Shown here piece after piece: positions 1 to 7,785 of a stretch of 13,602 bases of DNA. A model generated the notes under the pieces. That model did no database searches. It worked only from the letters and a program-made list of their open reading frames with translations, and was not told the DNA's origin. Source of the stretch: an uncultured Bacilli bacterium (lineage in GTDB: Bacteria > Bacillota_I > Bacilli_A > RF39 > UBA660); NCBI GenBank assembly GCA_944359735.1, contig CALVTA010000033.1:1-13602 (forward strand). Direction: 5' to 3'. The position numbers and the translations under genes are program-made. The stretch's first letter is position 1; every line of letters starts with the position of its first letter.

Positions 1-18
1 TGTATTATTCGCAAACTA

Positions 19-53
19 AAAGAGCAATTTTGATATAATTACTCTTTATTTTT
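19..53 (+). terminator. possible intrinsic terminator at left edge
   Basis: An imperfect inverted repeat has arms at 19-29 and 37-47 (AAAGAG, one C/A mismatch, AATT) and a 7-base loop. The right arm is followed by ATTTTT at 48-53. This could end a plus-strand transcript entering from the left, converging on the cotD-like gene. The stem is AT-rich and weak. A TATAAT at 34-39 lies inside it, but no -35 box accompanies it. Confidence 0.35.
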
Positions 54-90
54 GCATGTTATAGTCTGAATAGTTACCATTAAGACATGT

Positions 91-118
91 AAAAACCAAG
101 ATTGTTATCTTGGTTTTT
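91..118 (-). terminator. intrinsic terminator of the cotD-like gene
   Basis: A perfect 12-base inverted repeat (AAAAACCAAGAT at 91-102, ATCTTGGTTTTT at 107-118) encloses a 4-base loop. Read on the minus strand it gives a hairpin ending in a run of five U, as in a Rho-independent terminator. It overlaps the last bases of the cotD-like stop codon (117-119). The symmetry means it could work in both directions. Confidence 0.8.
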
Positions 119-455
119 AACGAAAATTACAGCATGAACCTTGGTCGATATTGCAAACAACATTTTCTTCACAACAAGTATATCTAGGGCAATAAGTATG
201 CTTGAAAATGTGATGATTAACTATTCTTGTATGAATTGGACATACATGAGGTACTTGATGAACGAAGGTTCTATTTACTTGACGTTCTTGTACTGGTTCA
301 ATAATTGGAGATTGATTATTCATCATTTCCATATTTTGTCCCATTCCCATACCGTTGCTATTCATATTAATATCAATATTCATATCTTGGTCAACAACAT
401 TATTATTACCATCGATAGTAGAGTTCATATCAATAGCTTGATTATTAAATAACAT
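117..455 (-). CDS. CotD-like Cys/His-rich small protein (spore-coat family)
   Basis: A 112-residue protein. The start at 455 is preferred over one at 497 because GGAGG (463-467) lies 7 bases upstream of it. Residues 1-50 are low complexity, rich in Asn, Asp and Met, with Met-Gly alternation around 35-40. Residues 50-112 hold six His and seven Cys, including the segment VCPIHTRIVNHHIFKH (71-86). That resembles the His-rich V/I-VNHH-x-x-KH core of CotD-type inner spore-coat proteins. By family it would be a structural protein cross-linked or metal-bridged through Cys and His, but that role is inferred from resemblance alone. It lies 60 bases downstream of ffh, so it may be read from the ffh promoter. 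Carriage is not proof of sporulation, since CotD-like proteins may have other surface roles. A metal-binding role is an alternative. The family call is moderately sure. Confidence 0.65.
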   Translation of the reverse strand: MLFNNQAIDMNSTIDGNNNVVDQDMNIDINMNSNGMGMGQNMEMMNNQSPIIEPVQERQVNRTFVHQVPHVCPIHTRIVNHHIFKHTYCPRYTCCEENVVCNIDQGSCCNFR

Positions 456-515
456 ACACTTTCCTCCTCTAGTATTAAGATATTCTAGATAGGACAATAT
501 GTATAAATTATTTGC

Positions 516-1823
516 CTAAAATGGCATTTTAAAATTACCATTTTTCATTTGTTTCATCATTTTCTTCATACTATCAAATTGAGTTAATAATTTATTAACC
601 TCAGATACTGATAGTCCACAGCCTTTAGCAATTCTTGTCTTGCGTGATGCTTTTATGATTGAAGGATTTCTTCTTTCTTCTTTAGTCATAGAAAGAATTA
701 TTGCTTCAATATGAGCCATTTGTTTAGGAGGGATATTTACATTAGTGAGTCCCATTTTCTTAGCTCCTGGTATTAATTTTAGAATATTCTCTAAAGGTCC
801 TAACTTCTTTATTTGTTTTAAAGTTGCCAAAAAATCTTCAAGGTCGAATTTTCCTTGCTGCATCCTTTTTGCTGTTTTTTCAGCTTCTTTTTCATTAAAC
901 ACGGCTTCAGCTTGTTCTACTAAAGAAATAATATCTCCCATTCCAAGAATCCTTCCAGACATTCTTTCTGGATCGAAATAATCTAAACCATCTAGTTTTT
1001 CACTTATTCCAATAAATTTAATAGGAACATTAGTCAAGTGTCTTACTGACAATGCAACACCACCTTTGGTATCACCATCCAATTTAGTTAGTATTACTCC
1101 TGTTAATTTTAATTTATCATTAAAACCAGTTATGACATTAATAGCATCTTGTCCCATCATAGCATCTATTACGAGTAGAGTTTCTTGTGGATTAATGGCT
1201 TCAGTTATATTTACTAACTCTTCCATTAAAGATTCATCAATTTGAAGCCGTCCTGCTGTATCAATTAGAACATAGTCATATCCATTTTCTCTAGCATAAT
1301 TAATGGCATTTTTGCTTACTTCAATAGGATTTTTTTTACCTTCACTATATACCTCAATATTTAATTCTCTACCTAATTGCTTTAATTGATCAATAGCAGC
1401 AGGGCGATAAATATCGCAAGCTACCATTAAGGGTTTCTTTGCCTTTTTTTTCCTTAAATAGTTAGCTAGTTTTGCTATTGTTGTAGTTTTACCACTACCT
1501 TGTAATCCTACTAACATTAAGATAGCAGGATTTCCTGTAGTATTCAGTGGAGATGCATCGCCTCCTAATAATTCAGTTAGTTCATCTTTTACAATCTTAA
1601 CAAATAAGTCTCCTGGTTTAATACTAGTTCTAACTTCTTCTCCCAAAGCTTTTTCTTTAACATTATTAACAAACTCTTTAACTACTTTATAATTAACATC
1701 TGCTTCAAGTAGTGCTAGACGTATTTCTTTCATCATATCGCCTATGTTATCTTCAGTAATTTTTCCATAGCCTTTTATCTTATGTAGAGCATTTTGTAAT
1801 CTATCCCCTAAGCTTTCAAACAT
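516..1823 (-). CDS. ffh: signal recognition particle protein Ffh
   Basis: Ffh is the GTPase that, with SRP RNA, binds signal sequences emerging from the ribosome and delivers the complex to FtsY at the membrane. At 435 residues it is close to the usual length. The N domain covers about 1-90. The G domain carries GLQGSGKTT (106-114), CDIYRPAA (136-143), DTAGR (188-192) and TKLDG (246-250). The methionine-rich M domain runs from about 320, with the SRP-RNA-binding helix-turn-helix SRKTRIAKGCGLSVSEVN at 393-410. The usual GSG in that motif is GCG here, a small oddity. The C-terminus is rich in Met and Lys. The start is set by the conserved N-terminus MFESLGDRL; only a weak GAGAG-type site precedes it. 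A good promoter lies just upstream, so the gene need not depend on the fmt operon. Confidence 0.98.
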   Translation of the reverse strand: MFESLGDRLQNALHKIKGYGKITEDNIGDMMKEIRLALLEADVNYKVVKEFVNNVKEKALGEEVRTSIKPGDLFVKIVKDELTELLGGDASPLNTTGNPAILMLVGLQGSGKTTTIAKLANYLRKKKAKKPLMVACDIYRPAAIDQLKQLGRELNIEVYSEGKKNPIEVSKNAINYARENGYDYVLIDTAGRLQIDESLMEELVNITEAINPQETLLVIDAMMGQDAINVITGFNDKLKLTGVILTKLDGDTKGGVALSVRHLTNVPIKFIGISEKLDGLDYFDPERMSGRILGMGDIISLVEQAEAVFNEKEAEKTAKRMQQGKFDLEDFLATLKQIKKLGPLENILKLIPGAKKMGLTNVNIPPKQMAHIEAIILSMTKEERRNPSIIKASRKTRIAKGCGLSVSEVNKLLTQFDSMKKMMKQMKNGNFKMPF

Positions 1824-1848
1824 TTATATCACTCTCTTTTCTTTTAAT

Positions 1849-1877
1849 ATTATAACTGATATATATTAAAAAGTAAA
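1849..1877 (-). promoter_or_regulatory. candidate sigma-A promoter for ffh
   Basis: On the minus strand, TTTACT (872-877) and TATAAT (849-854) are separated by 17 bases. The -10 matches consensus exactly and the -35 matches 4 of 6. The start codon of ffh is 25 bases past the -10, leaving room for a short leader. In DNA this AT-rich, TATAAT can arise by chance, but the spacing is ideal. Confidence 0.6.
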
Positions 1878-1887
1878 AAGAAAATGA

Positions 1888-2634
1888 TTAAATATCACTT
1901 TCTGTATTTGTCATATTGTTAGCTAGTACAGTTAAATCATTAACTAGTTTATCATATTCATTTAAGATATCTTGATTAGCAAAACTAATATTGGTATCAG
2001 TATATTCTATATTACTATTATTATTCTCTAGAAAGGTTAATATCTCATCTACTTTATTCAAAAATAAGTTTAAATTATCTGACATAATTTTCATTTCTTG
2101 TTTAGTATTAGTAAGTTCTTCTAAGTCTTTTTCTGTATACATAAGATCTAAATAAAAATTATAATAGTATTCACTATCACTAAGTTTATCTTTGTCAATT
2201 AAATTTTTAATAGTATTACTTTCACATAAACTACTAATATTTTTAAATTCCTCATTTATCTTATTTTTAGTATTACTTATAAGATAATGACTTTTTAAAA
2301 AATTAGGTTTATCATTTTTTAAATTATCTATTGTTAAAATATTAATTAATTCTTCATCATTTAGATAATAATTTATAGCTTTAACACTATCTGATAAGCT
2401 CTTATAATATTTCTTAACTGCTTCTTCTACATAAGCTCTATCACCAGTTGTTTTAACTTTGATAGAATAATCATCTTTTATTAAATCTTTATTACTATAA
2501 TTAATTATTTCTTGTTTTAATATATTTTCCTCTTGTAATTCTTTAAAAGATATAAATAATATTAATCCTAAGACTATTAATATTACTACAGCAACAGCAA
2601 TAATAATTTTTTTAATACCTTTTTTATTTTTCAT
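1888..2634 (-). CDS. unknown protein, N-terminal membrane anchor and helical outer domain
   Basis: I do not recognise this 248-residue protein. A Lys-rich start (MKNKKGIKK) and one hydrophobic helix at about 9-30 indicate a membrane anchor with the rest outside. The remaining 215 residues are rich in Lys, Glu, Asn, Leu and Ile and look largely helical. Segments around 60-120 and 170-245 have heptad-like hydrophobic spacing that could form coiled coil. There is no lipobox and no recognisable enzyme motif. GAGGAG (2641-2646) sits 6 bases before the ATG. It follows the other unknown membrane protein by 67 bases and precedes ffh, so it is probably in the fmt transcript. A role at the envelope is all that can be inferred. 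Confidence 0.8.
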   Translation of the reverse strand: MKNKKGIKKIIIAVAVVILIVLGLILFISFKELQEENILKQEIINYSNKDLIKDDYSIKVKTTGDRAYVEEAVKKYYKSLSDSVKAINYYLNDEELINILTIDNLKNDKPNFLKSHYLISNTKNKINEEFKNISSLCESNTIKNLIDKDKLSDSEYYYNFYLDLMYTEKDLEELTNTKQEMKIMSDNLNLFLNKVDEILTFLENNNSNIEYTDTNISFANQDILNEYDKLVNDLTVLANNMTNTESDI

Positions 2635-2701
2635 AAAATTCTCCTCTATTATTCATAGTATTTTTTAATAAATTATTTTAAATTATATTATAATATCTAA
2701 C

Positions 2702-3448
2702 TTAACTACTTTCTGGAATCTTTAGTTCTCCTATTTCTCCAAAATTAGAGTATGTAATAGTTGTAGTTGTAGTAATCGGAGTTTGGTTTATATATGTAGC
2801 ATAACTAGATAAATCATATATTATTTTTACAACTTCCTCCTCTTCATTAGTCTCTAATGTTATATTATTAGGAATATCTGCAATATCAATATTTGTATTA
2901 TTAATTATTTGGTCTAAAGTATTAGTTGTTATTTGATAATTATAAGAAGTGGTACCTGTTTCATATTCAGTCTTTGATAATAAGGTTGACTTTCTTAAAA
3001 TTTCTTCAATCTTATTATCAGCTGTAATGGTATTGAAATGATATAGCTCAGATGTTACTTCATATTTATCTGTTATTTTGATCAAATTAATATTATCATA
3101 AATAAAGTAATTGCTAAATGTATTATTAGTTGTCATTATCCCTTCTACTTTATTATTTTCTTTATCACCAGTAAAGACCGTAGTCATACCGTTAATTACT
3201 TCTTCTCTTATGAAATGATAATTGCCATTAGCTATACCATTTAATTTGTATTCTGTTTCAATATTATTATCATTGTTCATAATTTTAGAAGAATTAGAGT
3301 TATAATTACTTCTTATTAAAGAAATGAGAACAAAAAAGAAAATAAAGTAAAATACAAAGAAAAGTATAGCTTTTCCTCTTTTACTCTTACATAATTTTTT
3401 TATGTTTTCTATATAATAACTCTTTTTTTTCTTTTTTTCTTCTTTCAC
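2702..3448 (-). CDS. unknown protein, N-terminal membrane anchor and outer domain
   Basis: Another 248-residue unrecognised protein. The first 26 residues are very basic (five Lys in a row at 5-9), followed by a Phe-rich transmembrane segment at about 27-46. The remaining 200 residues are Asn/Thr/Ile-rich with alternating patterns suggesting beta-sheet, including a run of five Thr near residue 226. An N-in, C-out topology follows from the positive-inside rule. Translation starts at a GTG whose bases overlap the TGA of fmt (GTGA, 3445-3448), with an AGGAGT site 9 bases upstream inside fmt, so it is translationally coupled to fmt. Despite the coupling, nothing suggests a link to tRNA formylation. 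It could be a lipoprotein-like envelope or sensor domain; no motif decides. Confidence 0.8.
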   Translation of the reverse strand: MKEEKKKKKSYYIENIKKLCKSKRGKAILFFVFYFIFFFVLISLIRSNYNSNSSKIMNNDNNIETEYKLNGIANGNYHFIREEVINGMTTVFTGDKENNKVEGIMTTNNTFSNYFIYDNINLIKITDKYEVTSELYHFNTITADNKIEEILRKSTLLSKTEYETGTTSYNYQITTNTLDQIINNTNIDIADIPNNITLETNEEEEVVKIIYDLSSYATYINQTPITTTTTITYSNFGEIGELKIPESS

Positions 3449-4383
3449 TTTAATACTACTCCTAACAATTCTTTTTTATCAATACCATTTAAGTAATCTT
3501 TTACTAAACATTTTTTCTTACCTTCTAAAGCTATTTCAGTTAATATTATTTCAGTTGTTCCTGCTACTACACAAATACCATCTTTTTCAAAGCCTACAAT
3601 AGTTCCAGCTTCAGTTTTAGCATAATATCTGTCACTTAGTCTTGTATTATATATTTTTAATCTCTTCCCATTTATAGTTGTATAGGCTCCAGGAGTTGGA
3701 TTCAAAGCTCTTACTTTATTATCTACTTCAATATTTGTCTTTGTAAAGTCTATTTTTTCATCTTCTTTAGTAATGTTAAAACCATAAGTAACCTCTTGTT
3801 CATTTTGTTTAATCGGGTTAATATTATTATTTATAATATTGGGTAATGTTTCTAATAGTAAATCTTTACCCATTTCACTTAATCTATCATGTAGAGAACC
3901 TTGAGTATCTTCTTTAGTAATATTAGTTTTCTTCTGACTAATTATATCCCCAGCATCCATTTGTTTTGCCATATACATGATAGTTACCCCAGTATTATCA
4001 TATCCATCCATAATGGCATGATGAATAGGAGCACCTCCTCTTAGTTTAGGTAATAATGATGCATGAACATTTATACATTTATATTTAGGATAATTTAATA
4101 TTTCTTCTGGCAATATTTGACCATAAGCACAAGTAATAATTAGATCAGGCTTATAATCTATTATTTTCTGATACTCATCTTTTATTTTTATTGGTTGTAA
4201 AATTGGTATGTTATATAGAGCACTAATTTTCTTGATGGGAGATGGAGTAAGTATTTGTTTTCTACCTTGTTTTTTGTCAGGCTGAGTAACTACTGCTACA
4301 ACATTATAATTTTCAGCTAAAGCTTTGAATATAGGAACAGCAAATTCAGGAGTTCCCATAAAAACTATTTTTATATTTTTCAT
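3445..4383 (-). CDS. fmt: methionyl-tRNA formyltransferase
   Basis: Transfers a formyl group from 10-formyltetrahydrofolate to Met-tRNA(fMet) for translation initiation in the cytoplasm. At 312 residues it has the normal length. The Rossmann-type catalytic domain begins with FMGTPEFAVP (8-17). The catalytic triad is visible as Asn105, His107 (in NVHASLLP) and Asp143 (MDAGDI). The tRNA-contacting loop is KKQGRKQILTPSPIK (37-51). The C-terminal OB-fold-like domain starts near 205, with the ALNPTPGAYT motif. An ideal AGGAGG (4389-4394) lies 5 bases upstream of the ATG, overlapping the end of the preceding gene, whose TAG is one base away. The usual partner def is not in the window. Confidence 0.97.
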   Translation of the reverse strand: MKNIKIVFMGTPEFAVPIFKALAENYNVVAVVTQPDKKQGRKQILTPSPIKKISALYNIPILQPIKIKDEYQKIIDYKPDLIITCAYGQILPEEILNYPKYKCINVHASLLPKLRGGAPIHHAIMDGYDNTGVTIMYMAKQMDAGDIISQKKTNITKEDTQGSLHDRLSEMGKDLLLETLPNIINNNINPIKQNEQEVTYGFNITKEDEKIDFTKTNIEVDNKVRALNPTPGAYTTINGKRLKIYNTRLSDRYYAKTEAGTIVGFEKDGICVVAGTTEIILTEIALEGKKKCLVKDYLNGIDKKELLGVVLK

Positions 4384-4384
4384 T

Positions 4385-5626
4385 CTATCCTCCTATTACT
4401 TTTAAAATAATACTTAAAGTTAACCCCAAACTTATTAGAAGCAATCCTAATAATGCAACGATATTGGCATTACCATAATTATAAGATAATTTAATACTAG
4501 GTTTTATTTCTTCTTGATTATTATTTTGATATGTTTTTTTAGTTTTTAAATTGGTGGTAACTTTAGTTTTAGATTTTTCTAAAGTCATAAATCTATTATT
4601 TTTTATTTCTGTATAACTAGGCATCGTTATTACTGACAAATATAGAGAATTTATATCACTATATCGTCTAATGATTGGATATTTACTATCTGTTATTTTA
4701 GATACTAGATAAAGCAAATCAATTTTATCGACATTTGCTAAAATATCGTCAATATTTGGAAGTGAATCTTTAGCTAAATCACTTCGTTTAATAAAAGCAA
4801 TACAAGGAGTTGAATTTGACATATTTAAGCTATGCCATCTCTTATCAAAGGATTTTAAAACTGTATTTTCTTCTTTAACAGTCATATTTACATGAGTACA
4901 AAGAGATACTAAATTTGACTTGCATGCATGATAATTTTTTTCATAAAAAGCATTTTTATCATAGTATTGAATATTTTTATAGTACTTACTAAGAGATGTT
5001 AATTCTGCTAAATATTCAGGACTTCTAAACGCATAATAATAAGCCATTGCTGGTGAATCAGTAATATATATTGGCTTATTTCTAATGGTTAAATCCCTTG
5101 AAATAATATCTTTATAATTATGATTAGCAAAAATATAATTTATTCTTTTTAAATCACTTAGTTCTTTATAATCTATTTCCCCAGTTAATCCAATCTCTTC
5201 TACATTCTTTTTAAATACTGATGGAAAACTATGAAAACAATAGCCATTAACTATATACTTATCATATATGTAGCTAAGTAATTTTTGTTTATCTTCTCTT
5301 GTTGTTATTACGGTCATATTTAGTTTGCTTGCTACTGTATCTATTAATAGGTTATTACCTTTAATAACTAGATCTTGATGATCTTTATAACTGCTTGTAA
5401 TTTCTTCTAATCTTTTTAAAAAATAAGGATGATATGTTCCATCATTAATAATAATTTGATACTTTATTACTAAATCCATAACTATTAGAAGTGAATATTG
5501 ATTATAAGCATAAGATTCTCCGCCAATAGAAACATTGGATACTTTGTTTTTTGTAATATTATTCACTAAAGTATTATGAAGGATTGTTAATAGTTTTTGA
5601 TTTCTTAATAATGATTTAAAATTCAT
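4385..5626 (-). CDS. unknown protein with C-terminal membrane anchor
   Basis: A 413-residue protein I cannot assign. Residues 1-340 look like a soluble mixed alpha/beta domain rich in Tyr, Asn and Lys, with no Walker, nuclease or protease motif I can identify. Distinctive segments are GGESYAYNQYSLL (35-47), GYCFHSFPSVFK (about 128-139) and ITDSPAMAYYYAFRSPEY (about 188-205). A Lys/Thr/Asn-rich linker (about 350-380) leads to one hydrophobic helix at 388-409, followed by a very short tail. This suggests a tail-anchored protein with its bulk in the cytoplasm. It is the first gene of the unit containing fmt, whose start is one base past its stop. A good promoter lies in front of it. Its neighbour upstream is the HerA-type ATPase; it does not resemble the NurA nuclease that often partners HerA. 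Confidence 0.85.
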   Translation of the reverse strand: MNFKSLLRNQKLLTILHNTLVNNITKNKVSNVSIGGESYAYNQYSLLIVMDLVIKYQIIINDGTYHPYFLKRLEEITSSYKDHQDLVIKGNNLLIDTVASKLNMTVITTREDKQKLLSYIYDKYIVNGYCFHSFPSVFKKNVEEIGLTGEIDYKELSDLKRINYIFANHNYKDIISRDLTIRNKPIYITDSPAMAYYYAFRSPEYLAELTSLSKYYKNIQYYDKNAFYEKNYHACKSNLVSLCTHVNMTVKEENTVLKSFDKRWHSLNMSNSTPCIAFIKRSDLAKDSLPNIDDILANVDKIDLLYLVSKITDSKYPIIRRYSDINSLYLSVITMPSYTEIKNNRFMTLEKSKTKVTTNLKTKKTYQNNNQEEIKPSIKLSYNYGNANIVALLGLLLISLGLTLSIILKVIGG

Positions 5627-5654
5627 AACTATACCAACCTTCTTTCTATTTTAA

Positions 5655-5683
5655 ATTATAACAAAGAAAAAGCACTTTTACAA
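5655..5683 (-). promoter_or_regulatory. candidate promoter for the fmt transcription unit
   Basis: On the minus strand, TTGTAA (5678-5683) and TATAAT (5655-5660) are exactly 17 bases apart, with a perfect -10. The -35 lies in the loop and inner stem of the herA terminator, so the end of one unit and the start of the next are interleaved. The predicted transcript begins about 22 bases before the start codon of the 413-residue protein. Confidence 0.6.
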
Positions 5684-5695
5684 CAAAGTACTTTT
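5668..5695 (-). terminator. intrinsic terminator of the HerA-type ATPase gene
   Basis: Read on the minus strand, two 11-base arms (5685-5695 and 5668-5678) pair fully if one G-U wobble is allowed, around a 6-base loop. The hairpin is followed by a U-rich stretch (T at 5667-5671). The left arm contains part of the herA stop codon (5694-5696), the same layout as the cotD-like terminator. Confidence 0.7.
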
Positions 5696-7757
5696 ATAAA
5701 GCTTCGTTTATATTTATTTCAGGAATAGGACTGATAGTATTTGAAGAGTTAGATTCTCCTATTATAGAAGAAGGCGAATTAATGTTTATATTATCTAAGT
5801 TCTGGTTACTTATTGATTCATTACTTGTATTAGAATTTTGAATGTTTGTTTTTGAGGTAGTAATTTCATTGATCGTATTAACAAAATTACTATTAGTAGG
5901 TTGAATGTTTTGATTATTTTGCCTAATGCTATCATTAGTAATAATATTTTGTGATTCCATTTGACTAGGCTGAGATTGTACATTTGTATTAGGATTACTA
6001 TGGCCATCCCAAATTTTAACGACGTCACAGTTACCACTAAGTGGCATTGGATCAGGCATTTTAAGCTTAACTATTAAAGGTATCTTAAAAGCACTACCAA
6101 AAGCAAGACAAGTACCTGATTGAAGACTTTTTTGTTTTTCAACAATTTCATCAGAGATATTTGGTACCATTTTCTTGATATAATCAACATCTGTTGGATG
6201 GTTCATCTTAAAGATTAAGAAATTTGAACATTGTGAAATAACAGTATCGGATAACTCAACTGGTCTTTGAGAAATTAATCCTAATATTAAACCATATTTA
6301 CGTCCCTCTTTAGCAATACGTTCAAAAATATTATAACCAATTAAAAAACGATCTCTATCATTTTGAATATAACGATGTGCTTCTTCTACAAATATATGAA
6401 AAGGGATACTTGCTCTATTTTTTAAACTTTTAGTAAATTCAAATAGAAGTCTTGAGTAAATCTTTGTAATTACTTTAGCAAAATCATCGTCAACATCATC
6501 TAAATTAATATTTACTAACTGATATTTTTTTCCATTACTAATCATTAAATTAGATAAATAGTTTTCTAAAGAAATATAGGTGCCACTTTCCCATTTAAAG
6601 TAATTAGAGTTATTTGATGTAATTAATGAATGTAATCTTACTTTTAAAGTTACAGCATCACCATATGTGTTTTCATTACGTAACCACCCTTCACTAATTA
6701 AAGTAAAGTTTAAGGCCTTCTCTAGATCTTCTAAAGTATAATAACAGTCTTTAGTAGGTTCATAGTTATCATAATCATCATTAATAAAACTTGAAACATA
6801 TTCCGTTAATAAAACACTTTCAGAAAATTGTCCATGGGAATCTATCAAGAAACATTCTCTAAACTTTCTGACATAACCAATTCCTTGAACAGGAGCTTCT
6901 AAATTAAATTGTTCTGTTGAACAACTATTAAGAATTGAAAAAACTTCATTTCTTTTATTTGGTGCCGTTTGATTAGTATAAAGAACAGTCATAATTGCTT
7001 TAGCAATTAAATGATTTTTATATTTATTTGCATCTAGTCCAGTACTAGCAAAGACACGAGCTAGCTTTAACATTCTTTCAATAATTGGTAATTGGGAATG
7101 TTCTGTTGCTTGTAAAAGAATTGTAAGATCATTTTCATTCAAAAGGAAAATTGGTAAACGCAAGGGTTCTCCTTTTCTTTCAACTTCATTAGTAGTAATA
7201 AATTTGTAGTTATAATTAGGATTTATAGAACTTAAACTTTTAAAAGCATTATAATATTCACCAGATGAGTCAAACAGTAAAATATTTGATTTATATGGAA
7301 ATAATCTTTGATCTTCAAACATATTCTGCATTATTCTAGAAATACCACAAGATTTACCACTACCACTATTACCAAAGATAGCAAAGTGATTACTAAAGAA
7401 GTTGTTAACATCTAAGTAAACTGGAAAATCATTATAGTAAGGGCTAACTCCAAAAGGCATATTGCCGATTTTATCCTCTCCTACTATTAAAGGAATCTCT
7501 TCTTGCCTAATAACTCTTATTTTAGCATCTAATGATGGTTTTCTTAGAACACCACCTATTAACTTACCATTTACGATTTCCCCTAGAAATCTTGCTTTAA
7601 CAATTCCATCTGTTAAGTCATCCACTTCTCCTAAAATAGTTTTGTCATTATCTTCAAAAATTAAATGTAAATTCATTAAGTTAATAGCTACTTCAGTATC
7701 TTCTTTTAATTTAATATTAGCACTATGATCACTAATGTATGTTATTTTATCAAACAT
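5694..7757 (-). CDS. HerA/DUF87-type DNA-translocase ATPase
   Basis: A 687-residue ATPase of the HerA/FtsK superfamily, by family a hexameric motor that moves on double-stranded DNA. Residues 1-100 form a beta-rich N-terminal domain like the HAS-barrel of HerA. Walker A is GNSGSGKS (129-136), followed by the family's FDSSGEY motif (162-168). Walker B is FHIFVEEAHRY (453-463), and ERIAKEGRKYG...SQRP (479-499) holds the arginine-rich sensor region. Residues 586-687 are an Asn/Ser/Gln-rich low-complexity tail absent from archaeal HerA. AGGAG at 7766-7770 sets the start. It has its own promoter and terminator, so it is a single-gene unit. No NurA nuclease, Sir2 or other known defence partner is adjacent, which argues for a housekeeping DNA-processing role rather than a defence pair. 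Family certain, biological job unknown. Confidence 0.93.
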   Translation of the reverse strand: MFDKITYISDHSANIKLKEDTEVAINLMNLHLIFEDNDKTILGEVDDLTDGIVKARFLGEIVNGKLIGGVLRKPSLDAKIRVIRQEEIPLIVGEDKIGNMPFGVSPYYNDFPVYLDVNNFFSNHFAIFGNSGSGKSCGISRIMQNMFEDQRLFPYKSNILLFDSSGEYYNAFKSLSSINPNYNYKFITTNEVERKGEPLRLPIFLLNENDLTILLQATEHSQLPIIERMLKLARVFASTGLDANKYKNHLIAKAIMTVLYTNQTAPNKRNEVFSILNSCSTEQFNLEAPVQGIGYVRKFRECFLIDSHGQFSESVLLTEYVSSFINDDYDNYEPTKDCYYTLEDLEKALNFTLISEGWLRNENTYGDAVTLKVRLHSLITSNNSNYFKWESGTYISLENYLSNLMISNGKKYQLVNINLDDVDDDFAKVITKIYSRLLFEFTKSLKNRASIPFHIFVEEAHRYIQNDRDRFLIGYNIFERIAKEGRKYGLILGLISQRPVELSDTVISQCSNFLIFKMNHPTDVDYIKKMVPNISDEIVEKQKSLQSGTCLAFGSAFKIPLIVKLKMPDPMPLSGNCDVVKIWDGHSNPNTNVQSQPSQMESQNIITNDSIRQNNQNIQPTNSNFVNTINEITTSKTNIQNSNTSNESISNQNLDNININSPSSIIGESNSSNTISPIPEININEAL

Positions 7758-7772
7758 ATAGAACTCTCCTTT

Positions 7773-7784
7773 ATCTTATAAGAT
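7773..7784. promoter_or_regulatory. 12-base palindrome at the predicted herA transcript start
   Basis: ATCTTATAAGAT is a perfect palindrome lying between the -10 box (7786-7791) and the ribosome binding site (7766-7770) of the HerA-type gene. It is centred close to the expected transcription start, where a dimeric repressor could block initiation. It occurs singly and could be chance in AT-rich DNA. Confidence 0.3.
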
Positions 7785-7785
7785 G

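Noticed and set aside
141..452. Plus-strand open frame of 103 codons
   Set aside because: It is antisense to the CotD-like gene, with no ribosome binding site and a translation without family features.
745..981. Plus-strand open frame inside ffh
   Set aside because: It is the complement of conserved Ffh G- and M-domain codons, with no start signal.
5810..6037. Minus-strand 75-codon frame in the herA 3' part
   Set aside because: It overlaps the low-complexity tail of the HerA-type ATPase in another frame; no ribosome binding site.
7462..7728. Plus-strand open frame of 88 codons
   Set aside because: It is antisense to the N-terminal domain of the HerA-type ATPase and has no start signal.
5694..7757. 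HerA-type ATPase as part of an antiphage defence system
   Set aside because: No Sir2, DUF4297, nuclease or other defence partner lies beside it; neighbours are housekeeping genes and it is a single-gene unit.
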